64,000 nt of DNA from Mimachlamys varia. Lineage: Eukaryota > Mollusca > Bivalvia > Pectinida > Pectinidae. The position numbers and the translations under genes were made by a program. Positions 38,040-48,819 of this stretch are shown piece by piece. The stretch is from the NCBI GenBank assembly GCA_947623455.1, contig OX392535.1:36046688-36110687 (forward strand). The letters run 5' to 3'. The notes below the pieces were generated by a model, which did no database searches, was not told the DNA's origin, and saw nothing but the letters and a program-made list of their open reading frames with translations. Within the stretch, counting starts at the first letter, position 1. Each line of letters opens with the position of its first letter.

Positions 38040-38185
38040 TCAATGCACATTGGAGCAGATGGTACGGACACCAACTAGAAGAGGGAACACCCTAGACCTT
38101 TTCTTTACAAACAACCTTACTTTGATCTCGAGATGTCATACCATCCCTTGCGTCGGTGACCACGATGTTGTGCTGATTTAAATCA
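38040..38185 (+). pseudogene. LINE endonuclease C-terminal fragment
   Basis: The + frame reads LEQMVRTPTRRGNTLDLFFT, then NN.TLIS, then VGDHDVVLI. The PTR..NTLDLF.TN...GDHD.V pattern is the C-terminal part of the apurinic-type endonuclease (EEP fold) of Jockey/CR1-like non-LTR retrotransposons, with the H of DHD as a catalytic residue. The piece starts just inside the 37.98-kb terminal repeat, so its 5' part is absent. It runs into a stop after DVVLI and is then cut by the RX insertion at about 38216. It is the upstream half of the LINE resumed at 38.89 kb. Dead copy. Confidence 0.7.
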
Positions 38186-38215
38186 AGACAACCACATGTA
38201 GGAGTAAGCCATCTG

Positions 38216-38880
38216 AAAATAAATAAAAGAATACCGAAGCGTTAACAAAATCGATTAAACCAGGGGCAAAATATGAACAAAGGCAAGATTTACTTGGAGA
38301 CCCTTGTAAAAGTACAAGAGAATAAGACCAGGGCCCGTATTCATGAAACTGTACTCATGCTCAAGCATGGATTATATGCTCAAGTTTTTTTTCTTGTTAT
38401 GGTTATACATTATTCAAACAATCTAATCTTGTCAAAGTTTTGGTAAAAAGTTGAAGAGACATGAAGTCGAAAGCTGTTTTCAACATTTACAATGACTTTT
38501 TGACTATTCGACATGATTCAGGTGAATTTCAAGAAAGTTGGCTTGAGCATAGAATCCTTGCTTGAGCATGAAAACAGTTTCATGAATACGGGCCCAGGTG
38601 TTCCGGATGAGTAAGCGTCTTATGCTTCATCGACGACACTCGTCATGTAAATCTTTGTCACATCCAAGTAAACAACAAGTTCTCAAAATGAGAACTGAGT
38701 ATCATTGTCAATCACGAAAAGTAAACACACTAATAAGCATACTCAAAAACGTCAATCTTCATATCACTTAAAGATACAGAATATTTCTCAATGAGACAAA
38801 GATGGCGACCATAAAACTTGTCCATAGTTCTGATCAACCTGCATCTCTCAATCCTTGTGTTGTTAGTTTGATTCTGATCT
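38216..38880 (-). mobile_element. RX retroelement fragment inserted in the LINE
   Basis: This is the longest RX fragment here. On minus it reads the RT tail MDKFYGRHLCLIEKYSVSLS, then DMKIDVFEYAY and a stop. It continues through 'tcacatccaagtaaac' and 'gagtaagcgtcttatgcttc' (+ strand), is interrupted by the M2 MITE, and ends at the common RX 3' terminus next to 'aaataaataaaagaatacc'. LINE coding sequence lies on both sides, so RX arrived after the LINE. Confidence 0.7.
38332..38594. mobile_element. M2 MITE, best-preserved copy
   Basis: 263 bp with inverted ends GGCCCGTATTCATGAAACTG and CAGTTTCATGAATACGGGCC, subterminal 'gctcaagcatgga' and 'tgcttgagcatgaaa', and no ORF. It is flanked by CAG on both sides (38329-38331, 38595-38597). 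Empty RX sites at 16.2, 22.5 and 28.4 kb read through this point ('gaccag.tgttccgg'), so a 3-bp target duplication is supported. Confidence 0.85.
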
Positions 38881-38887
38881 ACACCAA

Positions 38888-39945
38888 TCCGGGATGACAA
38901 CAAACGCCAGAAGGACGGTGCGCCGCAAAGACCGAGCTTGCAGGAAAGGAAAATCCAGGAAGACCGAGAGGCACCGGACGAGGTACCGATCATTCAAATT
39001 GGAGCCACAGCGAACCGTCAGAAGTGCTCACGATTCCTATATTTACAATATAATCTGCCCCGACTGCAGCCCGAAGAAATCTTTCTCAATTTCATCAAGA
39101 GCAACAGATAGGAAGCAATACGTAGGAGTATCACCTGCTGGATTAATATCTGGAGTTCCCTAAGGTAGGTGATTGGGTTCTGCTGTTCCTGTTGTGTATC
39201 AACGACCCGCCAGAATCTGTAACATCTACAGTATGACATTTCACTGACGATTGTATTATTCATAGACAAATTGAGACCACTCTTGACAACCAACATCTCC
39301 AGCAGGAACTATGGAATCTCCAGAAGTAGAAAAACACTTTGCGAATGATATGTACGCCAGCAGAAAGAGGAACTCGTGTGCTACGTAAGTCCATTCCAGT
39401 AAGTACTGATATTAGGGGTCGACCTGTCATGGCGGGAACACATTACCAACACTACTGCTAACGCACCAAGAACCAACGGTGTTCTACGCAGAAACTTGTT
39501 TACGGACATGTAAGCTGGAGGTCAAGGCCAGAACATTTACAACCCCAGTAAGGTCAGTATTAGAATACGTAGTACCTGCCTGGGACCCATACCTACATCA
39601 AGTCACAAATCGACCAGTTCGAAGGAGTCCAAATACGTGCTACTAGATTCGCTGTGGATGATTTCACATCTTACGAACCAGATAGTGCAACAACCATGCT
39701 TCAACAGTTGGGATGTGACACATTAGAACTCTGTGAGTATTCTCCAGTCCAACAAGATCATTTATCATCACGTGGAATCAACATATACCATCTGCTTAAA
39801 CTCTCCGCCTCCAGATTTAGAAGATCTGTTAATAACTTCCAACAGATTCCAGCTCGGCTTGATCTGCTCTTACATAACTTCCTCCCAAGAGCCATCGCCA
39901 CATATGACAGGCTCCCTAACAACACCAATGGGATTAAGTAGATGC
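38888..39945 (+). pseudogene. Jockey/CR1-like LINE: linker and reverse-transcriptase remains
   Basis: The frame from 38894 gives a basic linker (RRTVRRKDRACRKGK, YRSFK, RSAHDSYIYNII) typical of the region between endonuclease and RT. After DRKQYVGVSP it jumps straight to the SGVPQG motif, so most of the RT fingers and palm (roughly 150 residues or more) are deleted. The Q of SGVPQG is a stop (TAA, 39161-39163). A frameshift follows, then LLFLLCINDPPESV and FTDD (39240-39251), where functional elements have F/YADD. Later frames read EYVVPAWDPYLHQ-like and QQLGCDTLE, then an end with FLPRAIATYDRLP, the usual RT C-terminus. It is inactive. Confidence 0.75.
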
Positions 39946-39999
39946 CAACAAGACTTTAATTATTGACCCTCTGGTCACCAATAATCACTAGATATTCAT

Positions 40000-40224
40000 G
40001 TCGGAGAAGGTCGTTAACAAACTGTCGCCGTCCATTTCTAAAGCAATAACCAGATTCCAGACATCTGTTTGAAAATGGCCGCCGTATCGATATTTCTCGA
40101 GAGCTTCTTTGTAAACTATCAATTTGGATCATGTAACGTTAAACTGCGGCCATTTTCAAACCAGGATCTGGCTATTGTTTTCTTAGAAACGGATGGCGAC
40201 AATTAGATAACGACCTTCTCCGAC
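40000..40224. mobile_element. Foldback element of about 225 bp
   Basis: The left arm (40000-40085: gtcggagaaggtcgtta, gtcgcc, atttctaa, ccagat, tttgaaaatggccgc) is inverted in the right arm (40146-40224: gcggccattttcaaa, ggatctgg, ttagaaa, ggcgacaatt, taacgaccttctccgac). The long arms leave a loop of only about 60 nt. Confidence 0.8.
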
Positions 40225-40390
40225 TTGATTACATGGACGTTTAATTGCTATTTAATGTGCATGTATTAAAATGTTTAAACATTATAAACCATTTTTAATC
40301 AACGATCCGTGAGAGGGTCGCTAAAATTTCGCGTTTTTGCTTTCCGGGAATTTTGACACTGAGAGCCGCCAGCCGTCCCAATATTTAGCG

Positions 40391-41334
40391 CTTCAGAGAG
40401 TCAGAGCCCTTCGGACTATTCGAATATATGTTGTCCAACTTTTGTAATCTGAACACCTCAAATAGATGACGAGTGTCAGCCACAAAACAATAACTGCCTC
40501 TGTGTGGAAACCCCGAATCCAAGATGGTGTTGGTGGATATTTTAAACAAGATGCGGACAAGGCAGTTACCGGTACACATGGTTCTGTGATCCTACAGTCC
40601 ACAGAAGATTTGTATGACTCCGGGAAGAATAAGTTGAAGCATCGTCGGAAAACTACGTGACACAGCTCTAACATCTTCGACACAAACATTAGAACTGTAT
40701 CACGTGGGTTTACGTCGAGGAAGTTGCAGCAGCTGAGTATTTAATGTATATTCTAAACAGGCTTGCAATAACATGGTTAATCATAAGTTTGAACAAAAAT
40801 GTAGGGAAACCACTAATTGCAAAAACTAAACAAATAACAATGTGATAGAAGAAGAGGAAAAGGATGACCGTACATACCCATCTTATATACTGACGATGAC
40901 AATGGAGTCCATAAGAAATGACAAAAGACCGTTTTTAGATGAAAAGTAGTCTGTAGTGGTACAGGGGCCTATTCCGAGACTTCAGGCTCCCAGCCAACCA
41001 CCAAGCTGTTGTCGGACGTGTTCCGTAAGACGTGTGTTGATGAATGTCAACGTGGTCAGCGAAGTACATATGCTTACCATGTACCATAGGTGAAGGTGAC
41101 TACAAATAAATTGTAACGTCGATTCACATACAATGTACATGTACAAAAATAAATGTTCAATATGAGATCATTCCGGGAACACACTTCTCATACAACTCAT
41201 TGTGATTTGGAAAACTACAGAATCTAAGGTACATTTTTCAGAATTGTTTCTATACACATGAAAATAATAATATTGTTCACACACAGGTGAATTTTAGGAT
41301 TATAGTTTTGGTCTTTAGCAACAGGAAGCAGCTG
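40391..41334. other. No identified gene
   Basis: Overlapping short ORFs on both strands (40385-40689) sit next to the terminal repeat and show no domain. The rest is unassigned. Confidence 0.35.
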
Positions 41335-41405
41335 AAGCAATATCTGGAGTTCCCCAAAATAGGTGATTGGGCCTCTGCTGTTTCTGTTGTATATCAATGA
41401 CCTGC
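41335..41405 (+). pseudogene. Second LINE RT fragment (SGVPQ...LLFLLYINDL)
   Basis: Reads ISGVPQ then, one frame over, LLFLLYINDL. It covers the same stretch as 39143-39215 and has the same shortened spacing between the two motifs ('taggtgattggg'). Only about 70 bp are recognisable. Confidence 0.65.
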
Positions 41406-41822
41406 TGGTTTTGTTCTTGCTGGATTTATCCAGTTTTTAACGGCAAACATCGGCGTCAACAATGCCGTAAAACCACGACATTTGATTAATGTTACGCACG
41501 GTATCGCTGACATCGCGCTGGTAAAAAGTATGAATACTATTTCAAATCACTTCACGTTACGCTCAGCGAAACACTCTTATCAATAACAGATTTTACCAAA
41601 GTCCTTTTTGTTCCATTTTCAGCCAGTTTTTGCGGGTGCTTTCATTGGACACCAAGATTTCTAAATACCAAATATCTCTGCCATGATTAATGTTCATTGA
41701 TTTAGAGCAGAGTCAGGCTGTAACCGGAATCAAATATGGCATAATATTCAATCAAACATTCACTTTATCAAAACCTTTGATATGCTTTTATCTTCGTAAG
41801 GTAACAAACAAGTATCATATAG
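41406..41822. other. No identified feature
   Basis: Moderately GC-richer to about 41520; no match elsewhere. Confidence 0.3.
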
Positions 41823-41912
41823 GAGAATTATAATGTCGCTTTTGATTGGCTGATGCAGCAGCGAAACAATTTGTAAGATAAAATAGTCTATTAATAAAGT
41901 GATACCACTACC
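41823..41912. mobile_element. R2 fragment
   Basis: 'aatgtcgcttttgattggctg', 'atgcagcagcg' and 'tttgtaagataaaatagtc' match the R2 copy at 44.9 kb. Confidence 0.65.
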
Positions 41913-43447
41913 GTCCAAGTTTTGGTCAGCCATTGGTCACTTCCCATAAACGAATTAGATTACGTAATTTCGTGATCCCCATTCAATAGTTAGGTATTTG
42001 TCAAAGTGTCTGTTGCTAGGTAATAGTGTCAGGCAGTACTTCGGCTTTTACACAGGAAGACAGGTTGTCTGTACTCTCCAGACGTGGCTGTCACGTGATA
42101 CGACGAATTCTTGATTACACGTGTGCTTATGGCGTCTGTCCTGTACACAAACCTGTCGTGTGATCATCTTGTTTCCGCTGATAAATGAAGAGGTAATCAG
42201 TACAACTACTGCGGTCGTTACGTACGGATCAAGTATATCATTTTACGGATCTTATTTTTGCACGGAACGAAAATTAAAATAATGCAGTCACATGACTAAT
42301 TATTTAACCTCGACACGACGCATGTTTCCGCCAATTTGTTATGTGTTTTGTTAATTATTATGTTATTTGTAGCAATAAGGGGTAAAACAAGAAATGAAAA
42401 ATAAATGAGTTTTATAATGATGTGTCTAATGAATATATATACTTTTTTATTTATCCGGCAGTTATTTATTTTGGTTGCAACAGTTTGAGGAATTAATTAG
42501 ACCAACAAATCTGTGTTCTTGTACTTGCAAACACTTTAAAATCACATATTAAGCCGAAATCAAGCTGAAGTGCAATCTTAAAATTTAAAAGCGGTTGGGC
42601 TAAAGTACATGTAAGCCCCCCTCCCCCTTCGCGCTAAAAAAAACCCAATAAAAACCCGAAACTAAATCAAAATCATACAAAAAACAACAACAACAACAAC
42701 AACAAATCTCGAAGATACACATAAATGGAACCCATTTTCTAGTTTTGATTGGAACGAGAAATGTTTTATTGATCCTCAAAATGCAATTCATCAACTCAAA
42801 TCCCTGCAACTCTTTAGTATGTCGTCGTGTTGGAGTTAATGATCCTGCTAATAAGATATCAGTTTTACAATCTTTATTCAAGAAAACAAGTTTTATCGCT
42901 ATATTTCAAAGTTGTGAGAGTCATTTAAAAACAGCTCAAAAGCACTTCGCAGTCTGTCGCCTTCGACGAGGCGCTCACGAGAAACGGAAGTCATAATCGT
43001 AGTCACAAGAACGTTTTGATGTCATCGAATCAAACGACAAGGAAGGGGCATCTTGTAGTAAGGATGTATATATCACGTGAACACATAGCGACAGTGTTGC
43101 TGTTCTCGCCTTTATTAGACCGGTAAGGCTGGTATTAGTCTGGCGTGATATGGGTATATAGCGCCTAGATGAGATGGACTCGAAGGTTTATTGGACAGGG
43201 GACATATATCTGTCATCTTCTCTTAGCAGAATATCCTCGTTATAATGCACTTCTATTTGGTTCACAAATGTTCTCTCGTAGTCTTACTTTTATATTGGGG
43301 GTTATATATATATAATAGATTATCGCTGCAGCGGGCGACCACCAGTGGAATTGCCTCGTGCTTAGTAAGACCTAAGTTCCAAGGAACCTTTGTAAAGAAG
43401 GTAACCTGTACATTGAAATATTTTCAAAAACAATATTGTTCAGATAG
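41913..43447. other. No identified gene; small CAA microsatellite
   Basis: A (CAA)n run lies at about 42682-42705. A possible small exon-like segment (about 43332-43399, preceded by 'gctgcag' and followed by 'gtaacc') has no recognisable product. Confidence 0.35.
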
Positions 43448-43957
43448 GGATTGAAAGTCATTTTTTTAACTTTCATAGTGCTATGAAAGGTCAGCCGTTA
43501 CATCCATATTGAATGAAGCCCGCTAGGGCTTCATGTTAAATATGGATGTAACGGCTGACCTTTCATAGCACTATGAAAGTTAAAAAAATGACTTTCAATC
43601 CATATATTTACATTTTTACTATAGAATAATTGCTTAACCATATATATATATTTTCCAATTAATAGTTTATTACCTGCGTTTGTATATGTGTCGTCATTTT
43701 AACGACATTGGTGGAACAGTCCAGCTTGAATAAAATTGGCGCCAATGATAATAATTAGTCATTTGAGCGTTTGACGCAAGGGCAATCTCCATATTATTCG
43801 AAGCGGCGTGACAAGACTCTCATTGAACAAGCTTGATCTTTGAAGTCATTATTAAACCACGTGCTACGTCTCGAGAACCATTGCTTTCATACTTTTATGA
43901 AAAGCATTTTTGCTGGTTATCTTCATATAGTGGGTTGCAGCGCAAATGTAAATATAA
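43448..43957 (+). mobile_element. H1 element copy 1: hairpin plus body
   Basis: 43448-43601 is a near-perfect inverted repeat with arms of about 70 nt and a 4-nt loop (GAAGCCC-GCTA-GGGCTTC). Each arm contains its own shorter palindrome, CTTTCATAGTGCTATGAAAG on the left and CTTTCATAGCACTATGAAAG on the right. The body (43602-43957) starts with CATATATTTACATTT and ends close to its inverse (AAATGTAAATATA). The whole block recurs at 52067-52581 in the same orientation. No ORF; non-autonomous, transposon-like. Confidence 0.8.
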
Positions 43958-44789
43958 GTAAATGTACTTCTCATTTAAAGATATGCACATGATGAAAATA
44001 AAAAATTCGGGAAAGCACGTGTTCTTTGAAAGGAAATCCTTTTATATAGAATAGAAAAAGATAATTATATGAATTGACAGCGCATTCAATGTTCCCAAAA
44101 TATCTGAAAGTCTGAATATCTAAAAAGCGCATTATATTCGAAAAATAATTAATGTTACATACAAAAAGGATAGGAGATATTTTTCTTAACTAATTAAATC
44201 CCTGAATGAATTTCCATACGAGACATCGATTTCGATAATAAAATATGACAATTTTCAATTCTTTCCACGATCAACAGTTTCCATTGGTAAATAACACGTA
44301 GATTCTCGTGGAAAGTTATACATGTAGTAAGTAAGATGAGTTATTCGTTTCTTAAGACCGGTCTGTTTTCTGCTCGTCGTCGGAGTTTCTGCAAGTCCCG
44401 CTTCAAGGTTTTTGATCCCTGAAAATGTTTCTAGCAGATTTTTCGCCAGCTGATCCTGTCTGAATTCATATCACACATGTTATCCCTGCAACTGTGCACA
44501 AACATCAGCGATTTATTGCGTAAGTGTAAGTGTGAAATCAATTACACAATGTACATAGCATATTAGTTGACAACTTCCGGTACTTCGGTAATCAAATCAT
44601 CTGCTGATCATGAAGCGCCGATCTTTAACGTGGATACCCACAATACTGTGTATTACACACACAGCTTGGTGAAAATCTAACATAAAGTAAACGCAATGTC
44701 GTTCTTCTTATTCATAAATCTGCCGAAGAACGAAATTTCTGTATTTTGCTCCTATGGTTTACGATCTATTTCATTATCAATATATAAGT
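43958..44789. other. No identified feature
   Basis: AT-rich spacer; no coding signal. Confidence 0.35.
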
Positions 44790-45130
44790 TAATCTTGTTT
44801 GAAACAAACATTTTCATTGGCTTAACAAAAATATGTTATCAGCCCAAAACGTGAAAAATGACGTCGCCGTTTATAACGTCGCTTTTGATTGGCTGATGCA
44901 GCAGCGTAATAATTTGTAAGATAAAATAGTCCATTAATAAAATGAATTTTCGCAGGGTATGGATTAAATTAAAAGTATTAGCTTGAATCTATATTTATAA
45001 GTTATGGGGTTTTAACACAATAAAACGGAGTGTACATGTACATGAACTCTCATCATAAACGGCTTCGCGGTTTATTTAGAGTACACTCCTTTTTTTTTGT
45101 TTTATACCTCCATAACGTACAAAAATTATT
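44790..45130. mobile_element. R2 repeat, copy 2
   Basis: Matches 32755-33065 over its length, with an extra segment near 45020-45060 that pairs 'cggagtgtac' with the later 'gtacactcc', so its distal end can fold. Confidence 0.7.
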
Positions 45131-45231
45131 TAAGTTAATCTTTAAGTATATTCCTCACGGTATTACTGATAAAAGAATTATATGCGTCTACTTCCTGACT
45201 TATCATTTTCAACGGAAACGAAAAGGATGAA

Positions 45232-45370
45232 CGATCATCAACTAAAGGTCAAAAGTGAGGCAGGGAGTATTAAGAAGGAGAAAGAAGTTAAGAAAGAAAG
45301 AAAAAAAATAAGATCCCAAAATGAGTTGCCTCTTACAGAACATACAATAGGGAAGCAGGTACGAATTATT
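45232..45370 (-). mobile_element. Fragment of the SINE B 5' region
   Basis: 'caactaaaggtcaaaagtg' and 'gttgcctcttacagaacata' correspond to 27244-27263 and 13660-13685. The tRNA-like head itself is mostly absent. Confidence 0.45.
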
Positions 45371-46734
45371 ATGCCATACCAGCAGGATATGACGTTGCAT
45401 TGAGGACAATACATGTTGACATGCCGAAGGTAACAGGAACAAGTGTTCTGCGAATGAAGATTTATTTTAATTATATGTTTGATTCTGTCATTGAATAATG
45501 TAATAGCATACGTCCCAAGTGCTTTGTTTTTCGGAAATGGCTTCAAGATGTTACGAATTCACAGATTAATGAACGGCATAGTTACAGAATAATTAAGTGA
45601 AAAATAGAAATATTGGATGTTTGTCAACAATAATGAAAGTTAAAGATCATTGTAGAGAATTATATCGTGCATAATATTTGGCACATACTTTCAGAAAAAC
45701 GACTTTCTCAATATTATTATCAAACGAAAAACAGAGAGATATCGTGCATAATAATATTGCACATATAATAAGAAAACTGACTTCCCCAATTCAATATTAC
45801 ATTCAAAACAAAAAACAAACGTTTTTTTCTTTACAAAAACTGTTCTTTAAAATACAAACAAAATAGGAAGTGATTATATATTATTTCACTGTTGTTTGTG
45901 CGATACATTACAATTATCTACAAAGCAATTTTGCAAACATTTGACCTAAATAATATTTACTTTCTAAAACAGATAAATAATATTTCTCTGTGGTGTGTGA
46001 CCGTTTTTTCTCAAGAACAAACAAACTGATGTGCCATAACAGCTGAAAAACAAAGCGAGAAAAGTTAAGTCGTAATACAAAGAAAATTGAATAAAAAGAA
46101 AGTACCCCAAACTCTTTTGTCTGAAATCATTTGGTAACGTTATGATGATGATTGTGAAGCTAAGACCTCCTGTGTTTTTGGCTGGAAGCCCGGAAACTAC
46201 ATGTACCACCATAGACGTTCAAATCCCCTTTACGTTTTTATTACCCCCTTTTCGCGTAATTATCACCAGCAGTTGGAGTGGATAAAAAAAATTGATTATT
46301 TTGTTTGTAAAACAAATGGCGATGGCATGAATCTGTTAGAATTGCATTGTAGTATAGGGCTCGCCATAACTCTACTTCCTTCGGTCTGTCTGTTCGTCTT
46401 GTTGGTACATGTACGTGGTTGAGGTGGTGCGGGAGAGGGTGGGGGTGGGGCGGCATTACGTAAAGTTGAAAAAAAAATTAACAAACAAACTGAGGAAATT
46501 CTATTTTGTATTTTTTTTTCTCGATCGCCTGGATTAATATAGATCGTTTTTATCATTTTTTCTATTTCTAGTATTTGTTCTCGTGCAATGTGGTAAAAAG
46601 TGATTAGATGGTATAAAGGGAATTTCATGAGAACTGTTCTTTAATTATTATTTTCTTTTAACTCTTTTTACGTGAATTTTGTGTGAAGAAAAAATCTGGG
46701 TCTGTAATTATAATTAATCTGATGAGATTCTCTA
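45371..46734. other. No identified gene
   Basis: Contains a G-rich patch at 46424-46452 and A/T runs. Overlapping ORFs there (46201-46628) show no domain. Confidence 0.4.
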
Positions 46735-47962
46735 AAACCTTATAATGACCTTTGTGTACTGTGGTAAAGCCTTATGATGATGTTTGTGTGTTGTGGTAAA
46801 GACGTATGGTGATATTTGTGTACTGTGGCGAAGCCTTATGAGGATATTTGTGTATTGTGGTAAAGCCTGGGAATGACCTTTGTGTACTGTGGTAAAGCCT
46901 TATGATGACCTTTGTGTACTGTGGTAAAGCCATATGATGACCTTTGTGTATTGTGGTAAAGCCTGGTGATGACCTTTGTGTATTGTGGTAAAGCCTGGGA
47001 ATGACCTTTGTGTACTGTGGTAAAGCCTGGTGATGACCTTTGTGTATTGTGGTAAAGCCTGGTGATGACCTTTGTGCATTGTAATAAAGCCTGGTGATGA
47101 CCTTTGTGTATTGTGATAAAGCCTGATGATGACCTTTGCGTATTGTGGTAAAGCCTTATGATGATATTTGTGTACTGTGGTAAAGCCTTATGATGATATT
47201 TGTGTACTGTGGTAAAGCCTAGTGATGATGTTGGTGTATTTTGGTAAAGCCTTATGATGATTTTTGTGTATTGTGGCAAAGCCTTATGATGACCTTTGTG
47301 TACTGTGACAAAGCCTTATGATGATATTTATGTAATGTGGTAAAGCCTTATGATGATATTTGTGTACTGTGGTAAAGCCTGATGATGATATTTGTGTACT
47401 GTGGTAAAGCCTGATGATGATATTTGTGTATTGTGGTAAAGCCTGATGATGATATTTGTGTATTGTGGTAAAGCTTGATGATGACCTTAGTGAATTGTGG
47501 TAAAGCTTGATGATGACCTTTGTGTTTTGTGGTAAAGCTTGATGATGACCTTAGTGAATTGTGGTAAAGCTTGATGATGACCTTTATGTATTGTTGTAAA
47601 GCTTGATGATGATGTTTGTGTATTGTGATAAAGCCTTATGATGCCATTTGTGTATTGTGGTTAAGCCTGATGATGGTATTTGTGTAGTGTGGTAAAGCTT
47701 GATGATGACCTTTATGTATTGTGGTAAAGCTTGATGATGAACTTTGTGTATTGTGGTAAAGCTTGATGGTTATCTTTGTGTATTGTGGTAAAGCCTTATG
47801 ATGATATTTGTGTTTGTGGTAAAGCCTGATGATGGTATTTGTGTAGTGTGGTAAAGCCTGATGATGATTTTTGTGTATTGGGAAAACGCCTGATGATGAT
47901 TTTTGTGAATTGTGGTAAAGCCTGATAATGATATTTGTGTATTGTGGTAAAGCCTTATGGTG
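46735..47962. repeat. 32-bp minisatellite, about 38 units
   Basis: The unit is close to 'ggtaaagccttatgatgata' + 'tttgtgtactgt', tandemly repeated from about 46735 to 47962. Sub-variants ('gatgacctttgtgtattgtg', 'cttgatgatgacctt') occur in local runs, indicating regional expansion. There are no unique spacers, so it is not a CRISPR-like array. Because 32 is not a multiple of three, the minus strand cycles through three frames every 96 nt and stays open, producing 103-147-codon ORFs with a 32-residue period. I regard those as by-products. Confidence 0.9.
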
Positions 47963-48225
47963 ATACGTAACTTCAGGAAGTTTTTGTGGTTCTGAAAAAT
48001 TCTGAACAAAAATCCAATTGATAACCATGCAAAAATAAGTCTAAAACGAAGTAATCCTGAGCGGTAACTCAGAACAAACACTTCACAGAAAAATCTAAAG
48101 AATTGAAAATACTGCAGGTGGGGCCCACTTCTACACGGTAACCGCGTAAGAATTCATCTTGAAAATTGCTTGAAAGTTAATCATAACTAAATATATAAAT
48201 ATAATAACGTATATTGGGCCTTTAA
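47963..48225 (-). mobile_element. M1 MITE copy 4, truncated
   Basis: The right end is intact (TTAA 48222-48225, 'tattgggcct'). The left end starts only at 'atacgtaacttcagg', directly abutting the last minisatellite unit, so the terminal 13 bp or so are lost. An internal deletion removes the 'gacagttcaaaatggacg' block. Confidence 0.8.
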
Positions 48226-48496
48226 GTCCATGCTTTTTTTCCCACTTAGACCTCTATCGTTGACCATTATCTTATCATTATTGAAGTCATGCAAACATTA
48301 CTTTTTTTTATTTCAAGAAATGATTTGTTCTAATAAGTGTACGAGATCGCCAGTTGACATTTATGAAAGAAGAAAGATAACTCGTACACTACAGTCTGAG
48401 ACTACATGCATTAAATTAAATCGTTAACTTGAACGTTCCACATGATGATCTTGACGGTCTGGGACATTAGTTTATATGTGTAATTATTTTAAAGAC

Positions 48497-48759
48497 AAAA
48501 TGCCAAAAAGAAAAGAGAATGATCGACAATTAACAGGATATTATTTTACCAACAAACAAAAACTGCAGACAGAAGATTGTATTGCACCTGCAAGACAATG
48601 GATGACTCCACAAGGATTATCATTGAGTGTTACTTTTGTTCCGAGTGGTACCACCCACAATGTGTTGAATTAGAAGAAAGTGAAGGTAGTGAATTGGGGC
48701 AGTGGCATTGTCAAGGCGGAATGGGGACAATGAGCCAGAATCCTTTCGTGTCATCAAAG
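48497..48759 (+). pseudogene. PHD-type zinc-finger exon (decayed)
   Basis: An ATG at 48500 opens a basic stretch (MPKRKENDRQ). The zinc finger itself is read in another frame, about 48571-48720: CTC, then CYFC, then EWYHPQC, then QWHC. This is the C-x-C...C-x2-C...H-x2-C...W-x-C spacing of a PHD finger, a histone-tail reader fold. The last expected Cys is replaced by Gly (WHCQGG). The exon could end at a donor (AAG|GTAAAC, 48759/48760). A frameshift between the basic start and the finger, plus the missing ligand, point to a relic. It lies 1.4 kb upstream of the SWIM/YqaJ region, but the splice phase to the acceptor at 50167 does not fit, so joint membership in one gene is an inference. Confidence 0.5.
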
Positions 48760-48819
48760 GTAAACAAATATTAGTGTCGTTGAAATATATACTGATGATT
48801 TTCACACTGGTTTTGCCTA

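Larger units (their letters stand above)
37979..40390. mobile_element. TIR-bounded composite unit of about 2.4 kb
   Basis: The left end (37979-38030: CGCTAAATAT, AGGGACG, then CTGGCGGCTCTCAG, AATTCC) is inverted at 40345-40390 (GGAATT, CTGAGAGCCGCCAG, CGTCCC, ATATTTAGCG). The arms are about 50 nt with a few differences. Inside are pieces of a LINE, an RX copy with its own M2 insertion, and a foldback element. No transposase gene is visible, so the unit is a non-autonomous DNA element or an inverted-repeat end pair filled by later insertions. Confidence 0.6.

Noticed and set aside
42600..42881. 93-codon minus-strand ORF with a poly-Cys run
   Set aside because: The cysteine run is a translated (CAA)n microsatellite on the opposite strand.
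43332..43399. A 68-bp internal exon between CTGCAG and GTAACC
   Set aside because: Too short to judge, no recognisable peptide and no flanking exons.
46735..47962. CRISPR-like array
   Set aside because: Units are contiguous with no unique spacers, and the context is eukaryotic.
46836..48028. Minus-strand ORFs of 103-147 codons with a 32-residue repeat, as a repetitive protein
   Set aside because: They follow from a 32-bp tandem repeat whose three phases lack stop codons. There is no start/stop logic, signal peptide or splice context.
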